This document shows positions 25,343-31,228 of a stretch of DNA of 33,142 bases, in pieces; positions within the stretch are counted from its first letter, which is position 1; every line of letters begins with the position of its first letter. The notes under the pieces were generated by a model that was not told the DNA's origin, searched no databases, and was given only the letters and a program-made list of their open reading frames with translations. The position numbers and the translations under genes were made by a program. The stretch lies in the NCBI GenBank assembly GCA_964415365.1, contig CAYPYW010000025.1:1-33142 (forward strand), read 5' to 3'. Origin of the DNA: Hydromicrobium sp964415365. GTDB taxonomy: Bacteria; Actinomycetota; Humimicrobiia; Humimicrobiales; Humimicrobiaceae.

Positions 25343-25438
25343 TCAAGGACAGGATTCTCTTAATATCAGCTCAGGTTCAATGACAACTCTTCTTTCAGGT
25401 AATGCTTTTTTTGATTTATATTTTTTGTGAAAATCCTC
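25343..25438 (-). pseudogene. C-terminal remnant of a LacI-family regulator
   Basis: The minus-strand frame ending at TGA 25343-25345 reads KALPERRVVIEPELILRESC, the characteristic LacI/GalR C-terminus (LP.R..I.PEL..RES). Only about 30 codons remain. Upstream it runs into the flavin reductase gene in another frame, overlapping its last 23 bases. The DNA-binding and ligand domains are gone, so this is a scrap left after a deletion or rearrangement. Its position suggests the carbohydrate island once had a second regulator. Confidence 0.75.
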
Positions 25439-25973
25439 TATGCCCAATTTTATCTTTAATGGACCAGTAAGATTTATCTCCATATAATATGGGATTTAAT
25501 TTCAAATAGTTTATTTTACCGCTGCTTTCCAATAAATTTTCATCCATATGAACTTTTAGTATCTCTCCTATAAAAAGGTGACTGTTCTCAATTATAATTA
25601 CATCCTTCACTCTGCATTCCATATTGATTGGACACTCTTTAATTAATTTTGGCTTAACTGAAACAGCATCTTCTTTGGTAAAATTTGTTAATTCAAACTT
25701 ATCTACTTTATCCCCGTGTGTTCCCCCACAAATATCAACTTCTTTTAGATATTCAGCACTTGGAATATTTAGCACAAACTCTTTAGTATCTTTTATTATT
25801 GTTGCCGAATATTTTTGTCCACCTATTACAATGGCTAGACAGGGCGGTTTTCTGCATATATTGGTTGTCCAGGCAATTGTTATAATATTGTCATTTTCAC
25901 TACTATCGCAGCAAGTAACAAGCACTGCTGGCAACAGATATACTGCATTACTTGGTTCAAGAGTCTTTTTCAT
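25416..25973 (-). CDS. Flavin reductase-like FMN-binding protein
   Basis: A 185-residue split-barrel flavoprotein of the flavin reductase/high-molecular-weight rubredoxin domain group. Typical features are VLVTCCDSSENDNIITIAW, PPCLAIVI, the NIPSAEYLKEVDICG segment and the SHLFIGEILKVHMDE strand. It probably binds FMN and transfers electrons from NAD(P)H or a redox partner. No rubredoxin or flavodiiron protein is adjacent, so its partner is unknown. It stands alone on the minus strand, and its 3' end overlaps a LacI remnant, suggesting that its neighbourhood was rearranged. A 7-base inverted repeat lies 36 bases upstream. Confidence 0.85.
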   Translation of the reverse strand: MKKTLEPSNAVYLLPAVLVTCCDSSENDNIITIAWTTNICRKPPCLAIVIGGQKYSATIIKDTKEFVLNIPSAEYLKEVDICGGTHGDKVDKFELTNFTKEDAVSVKPKLIKECPINMECRVKDVIIIENSHLFIGEILKVHMDENLLESSGKINYLKLNPILYGDKSYWSIKDKIGHRGFSQKI

Positions 25974-26008
25974 CTATATACCTTTCATTTAATTTCTAAT
26001 ATATTATG

Positions 26009-26044
26009 AGCATGTACCCATAAACTATATAATTATAACATGCT
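26009..26044. promoter_or_regulatory. Inverted repeat upstream of the flavin reductase gene
   Basis: AGCATGT (26009-26015) and ACATGCT (26038-26044) are perfect arms 22 bases apart. The right arm is followed by AT-rich DNA with no genes until the radC remnant. It could be an operator of the flavin reductase gene; support is limited to the sequence. Confidence 0.3.
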
Positions 26045-26080
26045 GAAAATTTAATTTGAATAACTGTTAAACATATTTTT

Positions 26081-26395
26081 ATTTGTCCATTTACATAATT
26101 GTATAAATAGCTTATTATTTTTATTTAATATCATAATTTATAGGGAGAAACTTTTAAAAATCATTACAGTATGGGAATAAACTATTTATTGATCAACATA
26201 TAGCCGGAGGCAGAAAGACCCAGAGAAAAACTTATAAGGAAGGACCCCGAGTATCTTTCCGATTGTGAGCTTCTTGCTATAATGTTGCGGACGTGAATAG
26301 GGAATAGCAGGGAAAAAATTTCTGCTCTGGGTCTGGCTAAAAAAACACTGACAGAGTATGAGAGCTTAAGAAATCTAATGATTTGTCACTGCCGG
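26081..26395 (+). repeat. Diverged direct repeat, copy 1 (radC 5' region and upstream DNA)
   Basis: From TCCATTTACATAA through the radC N-terminal codons this stretch aligns with 30727-31045 by eye, including non-coding upstream DNA (TCCATTTACATAA, TTATTATTTTTAT, GAAAC and TCATTA in the same order). That indicates segmental duplication more than independent gene gain. Similarity stops where copy 2 is truncated. Confidence 0.6.
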
Positions 26396-26715
26396 AGTTT
26401 CTGAGAATTAATGGAATTGGGAAAGCAAAGACAGCACGGGTTATGACCACCCTTGAGCTGGGCAGGCGAGCGGTCTCTGAGAAAAATGGCAATAATATAA
26501 GCTCCAGATGCAGTGAGAAAGTAGCCAATTACTATATCCCTCTTCTTAAAGATCTAAAAAAAGAACAGTTCAGAATTCTACTTCTGGATATAAAGAACAA
26601 AATAATAAAGGAAACACATCTTAGTGGGGGAATTAAAAAGAGTAGAGGTGCAATGTTTATATCACTCGCTAAAAACTATGCTAGAAAGAATAATATAGAT
26701 CTTAATTTTGGATGA
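26171..26715 (+). pseudogene. radC: Decayed radC (DNA repair protein RadC), copy 1
   Basis: The RadC N-terminal sequence is recognisable (AERPREKLIRKDPEYLSDCELLAIM) but is interrupted by TAG at 26201-26203 and TGA at 26294-26296. A one-base deletion just before 26383 then shifts the frame. From 26383 the helix-hairpin-helix part is intact (SLPEFLRINGIGKAKTARVMTTLELGRRA) and continues to LLLDIKNKII. The JAMM/MPN metal motif (HNHPSG...D) that should follow is missing: after about 26630 the sequence is unrelated and ends in NNIDLNFG. The 409-base stretch with no intact gene (25974-26382) therefore holds flavin reductase upstream DNA and this remnant. Confidence 0.8.
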
Positions 26716-26749
26716 TATTAGCACAAAATATAAATTTTAAAGAAAAGGG

Positions 26750-27805
26750 TTAAATAAAATCCTTTAAATCCTTACTTCTACTTGAATTTCTCAGTTTATT
26801 TATGGTTTTAAATTCTATTTGCCTGATTCTTTCTCTGGTAACCTTAAATTCTCGTCCGACTTCTTCGAGGGTTCTAGGATGGCCATCCTGTAATCCAAAC
26901 CTAAGCTGGATAATCCTTCTTTCTCTATCAGTAAGAGTACCTAATACTTCCCCTAACTTATCTTGCAACAATGCAAATGAGGCAGCATCTGAGGGCTTTT
27001 CAACTTCTGAATCTTCAATGAAATCTCCCAGCTGGCCATCACCCTCTTCATCTATGGGAGCTTCAAACGAGACTGGGTGCTGACTTATTTTAATTATCTC
27101 CCTTACTTTTTCCGGTGTGAAATCCATCTTTTCTGAAATCTCTTCAGCAGAGGGATCTCTTCCAAATTCTTGAATCAATTTCCTTTGCACTCTTACTAAC
27201 TTATTAATATTTTCTACCATATGTACCGGTACTCTGATGGTCCTAGCTTGGTCAGATATTGCTCTTGTAATACCTTGTCTAATCCACCAGGTCGCATAAG
27301 TAGAGAATTTATAACCTCTTCTATAGTCAAACTTTTCTACTGCTTTGATAAGACCAAGATTACCTTCCTGTATGAGATCTAAAAATAGCATCCCTCTGTG
27401 GGCATACTTCTTTGCAATACTTACTACCAATCTAAGATTTGACTCTACCAGTATTTTTTTCGCTTCAGCATCCCCGGCTTCAATTCTTTTAGCCAGTTGC
27501 ACTTCCTGAGAGGCAGACAGTAGCCTTACTCTGCCAATCTCTTTAAGATACATCCTTACTGGGTCAATAATTGAAGACTTTATAGTAGGATCTAGTTTTT
27601 CATTCAGTTGGGTTCTTCTTTTGTTTTTATTTTGGAATTTCTGGTCGGTGCCATCTTCTTTTTCATCTATTATATCTATTTCTAGCTTATCAATAATGTC
27701 GAAGACATTTTCAGTTTGATCATTAGATAACTCCAAATCTGATAGAGTATTAACAATCTCTTCATGGGTAAGCATTCCGTATGACTTACCTTTATCTAAT
27801 AGCAT
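26750..27805 (-). CDS. rpoD: Principal RNA polymerase sigma factor RpoD (sigma-70)
   Basis: A 351-residue primary sigma factor. Region 1.2 is at about 81-110 (DPVRMYLKEIGRVRLL). Regions 2.1-2.4 are at about 115-195 (NLRLVVSIAKKYAHRGMLFLDLIQEGNLGLIKAV; FSTYATWWIRQGITRAI), region 3 at about 205-250, and region 4.2 at about 322-342 (TLEEVGREFKVTRERIRQIE), so it reads standard -10/-35 promoters. The N-terminal GMLTHEEI is region 1.1, but it begins abruptly at ATG 27805. The open frame continues upstream (DSKIEEIK) to an ATT at 27844 that has AGGGTG eight bases before it, so the true start may be a rare ATT. It is not next to dnaG as in many bacteria. Confidence 0.95.
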   Translation of the reverse strand: MLLDKGKSYGMLTHEEIVNTLSDLELSNDQTENVFDIIDKLEIDIIDEKEDGTDQKFQNKNKRRTQLNEKLDPTIKSSIIDPVRMYLKEIGRVRLLSASQEVQLAKRIEAGDAEAKKILVESNLRLVVSIAKKYAHRGMLFLDLIQEGNLGLIKAVEKFDYRRGYKFSTYATWWIRQGITRAISDQARTIRVPVHMVENINKLVRVQRKLIQEFGRDPSAEEISEKMDFTPEKVREIIKISQHPVSFEAPIDEEGDGQLGDFIEDSEVEKPSDAASFALLQDKLGEVLGTLTDRERRIIQLRFGLQDGHPRTLEEVGREFKVTRERIRQIEFKTINKLRNSSRSKDLKDFI

Positions 27806-27896
27806 CTTTATTTCTTCAATTTTAGAATCTGTTCTTCTTGTAATTTTAAATCACCCTGGTCTTTGAAAATCTTTTTTTATTTTCGTTTAAAAATAA

Positions 27897-28241
27897 CTAA
27901 TACCTTTTTCTTAATCTTCTGAGCTTAGAATTCAAGTCATCTTGGGGTTTTTTATCATGCTTATACCTTCTTCTGTCCTCACCGAAACTTCTATTTATTT
28001 GAGGTTTGGCTTCGTTAACAAAAATGGTTCTGTCTTTAAAAGTGCTTTGGTTATACTTTTCCATAGCTTTAGATGCTTCTTCCCCCGTTTCCATCTCCAC
28101 AAATCCGAAGCCTTTAGACTTCCCATCCAGGCTTCTAATTATTTTGACGGAAGTTACACTGCCTTCACTGGAAAATAATTTCTCCAGTTCTTCATTTGTT
28201 GTAGAATATTCCAAATTACCTACATGCAACCTTTTGTTCAC
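27897..28241 (-). CDS. RRM-type RNA-binding protein 1
   Basis: A 114-residue single RNA recognition motif. RNP2 is LHVGNL (about 5-10) and RNP1 is KGFGFVEM (about 43-50), separated by the standard beta-alpha-beta spacing. The aromatic residues needed to stack RNA bases are present in RNP1. A basic C-terminal tail, rich in Arg and Lys, follows residue 85. Bacterial RRM proteins of this kind are often cold-induced RNA chaperones; a specific target is not known. GTG 28241 is preceded by AGGAAATTAAA. It is 91 bases upstream of rpoD on the same strand and may be co-transcribed with it. Confidence 0.88.
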   Translation of the reverse strand: MNKRLHVGNLEYSTTNEELEKLFSSEGSVTSVKIIRSLDGKSKGFGFVEMETGEEASKAMEKYNQSTFKDRTIFVNEAKPQINRSFGEDRRRYKHDKKPQDDLNSKLRRLRKRY

Positions 28242-28322
28242 TTTAATTTCCTTTCATTTTTAGTAATTTTTATCATTAAATTTTGCCAGCCTCTTTAGAT
28301 ATAAAATTAGAATATATCTACA

Positions 28323-29840
28323 TCAGCTTCCCCTGTAATAAGAGTTATACTGATTTGCCCATGCAAGTGTTTTAAAATGCAGAAGTCCCAGTGGCAAACC
28401 TACTGCATAAGGCAAAAGTGCCGGTCTTTTAAATATACTCCAAAAAATTAAGTTCCAGTAATAATGTCTTCCATTTTCTTTAATACCCAGAAACCATAAT
28501 GAAGAAAATAGACCTCTGAGATGATAAAAACGAACTTTGGGAGGTTTTACTTTTTTAGGCCTATATTCACTTAAAAATGTTTTTATTCTGGCAAAATAAA
28601 ATTTCGGTGAATAAATAGTTTTCAGTACATTCCAATAACCATCTACAAGCGTGTCAGCATTCATCTTTGGGATAAAGTTCAATTCGGATAGTTCGGAAGT
28701 ACTTCCATTACTGCTATTTTTGTTGTCTATTAACCTATTAGCTTTTTTAAGCCTTTTGTAGAGTCTGCTTTTAGGTGAGACATTGAGGAGCCCTACCATT
28801 GCTGCAACAATTCCACTTTTCTGAATAAAATCAATCTGATTTTGAAACACAGTATCCTTATCACTATCAAAACCCAGGATAAATCCTGCATTGACTTCAA
28901 AGCCTGTATTTTGAATTTTTTTAACAGATTCAAGCAGATTCCTGTTTTTATTGTGGTATTTACCACATTCTTCAAGCCCATCAGGATCAGGAGTTTCTAT
29001 TCCGACAAAAACTGTGGAAAACCCGGCACCTGTCATCAGTTCCATCAACTCTGAGTCGTCTGATAGATTAATTGATACCTGAGTACTTAGGATAAATGGA
29101 TACTTTCTTTCTTTTTGCCACTCTATAATTGCTGGTAGAAGTTTCTTTTTAAGGATAACCTTATTGCCGATAAAATTATCATCTACAAAGAATACTCCGG
29201 CTTTCCAACCAAGTTTATAGATTGAATCAAGTTCAGCAATTATCTGTTCCTTGCTTTTTATACGGGGAATTCTTCCGTTTAACTGAACTACATCACAGAA
29301 TTCACAATTATAGGGGCATCCTCTGGAAAGTTGGATACATACAGAATTGTAGTAAGATAAATTTGCCAGACCCCACTCAGGTATGGGAGTTTTTTGTATA
29401 GTGGGGAATTCCTCCATAGAATATATCTTCTCAAGATTTCTATTTTCCATGTCTTTTATAACAACAGGAATTATTTCCTCCGCTTCTCCCAGAACAATAG
29501 TATCTATGTTGGAAAACTCTTCCCAGCAGGTCGTAAACAGGGACCCACCTGCAATAATAGTCTTGCCGATTTTATGTACTTCATCTACTACCTTCTTTGT
29601 AGATTGTTTCTGACCTACTATTGAGCTTACTAGTACGTAATCTGCCCATCTTATATGTTCTTCTTTTAAATTTTCACAATTCATATCAATTAATTTTTTC
29701 TCCCAATGATTTGGAAGCATTGCTGCAACAGTTAAAAGTCCAAGCGGAGGATAGGCAGCTTTCTTACCCAGCACTCTTAAGACTTTTTTTACATTCCAGA
29801 AAGTATTTTCATATTCTGGGTAAATAAGTAAAATTTTCAT
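28323..29840 (-). CDS. B12-binding domain radical SAM protein (DUF4070 type)
   Basis: A 505-residue protein. The N-terminal 150 residues form a cobalamin-binding Rossmann-like domain (MKILLIYPEY...GGSLFTTCWEEF...VLGEAEEIIP). The radical SAM motif is C185-PYN-C189-EF-C192 (SRGCPYNCEFC), and the C-terminal part is the DUF4070 region. Relatives include the hopanoid C-2 methylase HpnP, so a methylation of an unactivated carbon is possible, but the substrate is unknown and no hopanoid genes are nearby. AAGGTC precedes ATG 29840. Two tandem hairpins upstream (29868-29963) separate it from the RRM 2 gene. Confidence 0.85.
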   Translation of the reverse strand: MKILLIYPEYENTFWNVKKVLRVLGKKAAYPPLGLLTVAAMLPNHWEKKLIDMNCENLKEEHIRWADYVLVSSIVGQKQSTKKVVDEVHKIGKTIIAGGSLFTTCWEEFSNIDTIVLGEAEEIIPVVIKDMENRNLEKIYSMEEFPTIQKTPIPEWGLANLSYYNSVCIQLSRGCPYNCEFCDVVQLNGRIPRIKSKEQIIAELDSIYKLGWKAGVFFVDDNFIGNKVILKKKLLPAIIEWQKERKYPFILSTQVSINLSDDSELMELMTGAGFSTVFVGIETPDPDGLEECGKYHNKNRNLLESVKKIQNTGFEVNAGFILGFDSDKDTVFQNQIDFIQKSGIVAAMVGLLNVSPKSRLYKRLKKANRLIDNKNSSNGSTSELSELNFIPKMNADTLVDGYWNVLKTIYSPKFYFARIKTFLSEYRPKKVKPPKVRFYHLRGLFSSLWFLGIKENGRHYYWNLIFWSIFKRPALLPYAVGLPLGLLHFKTLAWANQYNSYYRGS

Positions 29841-29867
29841 TAGACCTTCTTTTTGTCTATTTATAAA

Positions 29868-29909
29868 AATGATTTGCTGTTTAGTTTAATATATAGGCAG
29901 TAAATCATT
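29868..29909 (-). terminator. Hairpin upstream of the radical SAM gene
   Basis: AATGATTTGCTG (29868-29879) and CAGTAAATCATT (29898-29909) match at 11 of 12 positions. On the minus strand a run of five T follows, 27 bases before the ATG. It could be a second terminator behind the RRM 2 gene or a leader attenuator. Confidence 0.45.
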
Positions 29910-29913
29910 AGGG

Positions 29914-29963
29914 TGAAGAAATAAAACTACATACAGATCATTAAGAAACCTGTATGTAGTTTT
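29914..29963 (-). terminator. Rho-independent terminator of the RRM 2 gene
   Basis: AAAACTACATACAG (29923-29936) and CTGTATGTAGTTTT (29950-29963) are perfect 14-base arms around a 13-base loop. On the minus strand the stem is followed by TTTTATTTCTTC. It starts 6 bases after the RRM 2 stop codon, as expected for a terminator. Confidence 0.8.
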
Positions 29964-29969
29964 TACTAT

Positions 29970-30236
29970 TTAGTATCTTCTAAAGTTTCTATCTGACCTG
30001 CTTTTTTGAGGACGGGCTTCATCAACTTTTAAAGTACGGCCTTCAAATTCTGTGCCATCAAGAGCTTCTTTTGCTTTTTCTGCTTCTGCACTACTTGACA
30101 GTTCAACGAAACCAAAACCTTTGTTTCCGATTACATTGGCAGATTGAACCTTACCATGCGGGGAGAAAAGCTCTTCTAATTTCTCATCAGTAACAGAATA
30201 ACTTAAATTTCCTACATATAGCTTACTACCTTGCAT
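29970..30236 (-). CDS. RRM-type RNA-binding protein 2
   Basis: An 88-residue compact RRM protein. RNP2 is LYVGNL (about 6-11), RNP1 is KGFGFVEL (about 38-45), and the tail is short and basic (KSRSDRNFRRY). The beta2-beta3 loop is about four residues shorter than in RRM protein 1. It is preceded by the strong site AAAGGAGGT four bases before ATG 30236, by a leader of about 290 bases with two hairpins, and by a near-consensus promoter. That arrangement is like bacterial cold-shock genes, which use structured leaders. A strong terminator follows. It is probably an abundant RNA chaperone; the RNA targets are unknown. Confidence 0.9.
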   Translation of the reverse strand: MQGSKLYVGNLSYSVTDEKLEELFSPHGKVQSANVIGNKGFGFVELSSSAEAEKAKEALDGTEFEGRTLKVDEARPQKSRSDRNFRRY

Positions 30237-30254
30237 ATTTACCTCCTTTCAAAT

Positions 30255-30315
30255 GCTTTTGTTTCTCTAAGCTTATGATATTTTATTTAGAGAGGTAACA
30301 GCAGGTAACAAAAGC
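30255..30315 (-). promoter_or_regulatory. Nested hairpin and possible Shine-Dalgarno sequestering element in RRM 2 leader
   Basis: Outer arms GCTTTTGTT (30255-30263) and AACAAAAGC (30307-30315) and inner arms TCTCTAA (30264-30270) and TTAGAGA (30287-30293) nest with a 13-base bulge. That bulge carries GGTAACAGCAGGTAACA-type repeats. In the RNA, UUACCUC (30298 to 30292) can pair perfectly with the GAGGUAA of the ribosome binding site (30239-30245), and a second UUACCU (30303-30308) can pair with six of those bases. Confidence 0.6.
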
Positions 30316-30363
30316 TCTTAATTAAAATACTATCAAACATAAGAGAATCACTAATTAAATAAA

Positions 30364-30419
30364 CCCCGAGTTATCTTTTACCATAACCTTGCGACCTTAG
30401 GTTACTCAACACCTCGGGG
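30364..30419 (-). ncRNA. GC-rich structured RNA element in the RRM 2 leader
   Basis: On the minus strand CCCCGAG and CTCGGGG (30364-30370 with 30413-30419) form a 7-base stem, much more GC-rich than its surroundings. Inside, TAACCT and AGGTTA (30384-30389 with 30399-30404) form a second stem. TTTATTTAATT follows, so it could also act as an attenuator. It matches no riboswitch consensus I know. Confidence 0.55.
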
Positions 30420-30532
30420 CCGATTCTTTGAACTTTTAACAGGTTCTTTCAGTATTAACTTACTTTTATACATTCTTTCGTCTGTAAATTTCAATCACTA
30501 CTAAAATCCCCCAATATTCAAAGACCATTGTA

Positions 30533-30561
30533 ATGATACCAAATATAAATATTTTTGTAAA
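30533..30561 (-). promoter_or_regulatory. Promoter of the RRM 2 gene
   Basis: TTTACA (30556-30561) and TATCAT (30533-30538) on the minus strand are 17 bases apart, each one mismatch from consensus. Transcription would start near 30526, giving a leader of about 290 bases. The remaining 200 bases up to the radC remnant are very AT-rich, with nothing recognised apart from the duplicated segment. Confidence 0.6.
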
Positions 30562-30726
30562 ATATTTTTTTATACATTTTTTTAATTTTATTTCAAAATA
30601 TTTTTTAGATATTTTACTATTTTTAAGATTTATTTATATAAAACTTTATGAACGTCAGGCAAGTCTCAGCAACATTGTCGTATTTAGATCATTTAATTGT
30701 AGATAGAAATATAAAGCATATCCTCA

Positions 30727-31045
30727 ATTTATCCATTTACATAAATACATAAATAAATTATTATTATTTTTATCTAGCGTGAGATTTTGCAGAGGAAACC
30801 TATTGAAGAATCATTATAAAATAGGGATGGATTATTTACCAATAAAAAAATGGCCTGAACTTGAAAGACCCAGAGAAAAGCTTATAAAAAAAGGGCCTGA
30901 GTATCTTTCGGATGGTGAACTTCTTGCAATAATACTTGGAACTGGAGTAGGAAACAAGGGGGAGAAACTTTCTGCTCTTGATCTGGCCAAGAAAATACTG
31001 GCTGAATACGATGGCTTAAAAAATATGACGGATTTATCACTTATA
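30727..31045 (+). repeat. Diverged direct repeat, copy 2 (radC 5' region and upstream DNA)
   Basis: Partner of 26081-26395, in the same orientation. The similarity covers AT-rich upstream DNA and the first 73 codons of radC, and stops abruptly after the codons for DLSL. Confidence 0.6.
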
Positions 31046-31048
31046 TAG
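30827..31048 (+). pseudogene. radC: Truncated radC, copy 2 (N-terminal part only)
   Basis: A clean 73-codon reading frame encodes the RadC N-terminus (MDYLPIKKWPELERPREKLI...LSDGELLAIILGTG...LGLKNMTDLSL analogue) and then stops at TAG 31046-31048. The rest of the helix-hairpin-helix and the whole MPN/JAMM domain are absent, so it cannot be a functional RadC. Its coding part is better preserved than copy 1, suggesting a later truncation. The frame also runs upstream to a GTG at 30779, but ATG 30827 matches the usual RadC start. It lies divergently from the RRM 2 gene. The 180 bases after it hold nothing recognised. Confidence 0.75.
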
Positions 31049-31228
31049 ATTTTTATTGAAAAATTATATTTATGGACGACTTTAAAAAACTTGGATACCC
31101 TTCTGAACTTGTATACCTGACGAATTAAATATCTTCTTTTCACCTTATAACACTATCAAATGTTTTAGTTCCTATTTTGTTATATAATTGTGAGTTAATA
31201 AAAATAATTGTCTTGAAATTATAATTAA

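Noticed and set aside
25283..25346. TTGATAGT/ACTATCAA inverted repeat as terminator or transposon ends
   Set aside because: Arms are only 8 bases with 48 bases between them, no T-run follows, and no target duplication is seen; chance is likely in AT-rich DNA.
26630..26715. C-terminal tail of radC copy 1 as a piece of a second known gene
   Set aside because: The 28 residues after LSGG match no family I recognise, so no identity is claimed.
30364..30419. GC-rich leader element as a c-di-GMP (GEMM) or other known riboswitch
   Set aside because: The CGCAAGG segment recalls GEMM, but the GGGCAAACC-type core, the tetraloop-receptor arrangement and the spacing are absent. FMN, TPP, SAM, cobalamin and purine cores are also missing.
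30779..31048. Functional short RadC-like protein
   Set aside because: It lacks half of the HhH region and the whole catalytic domain, and its match to copy 1 shows it is a truncation.
31072..31128. 18-codon frame MDDFKKLGYPSELVYLTN as a small gene
   Set aside because: No ribosome binding site and too short to judge.
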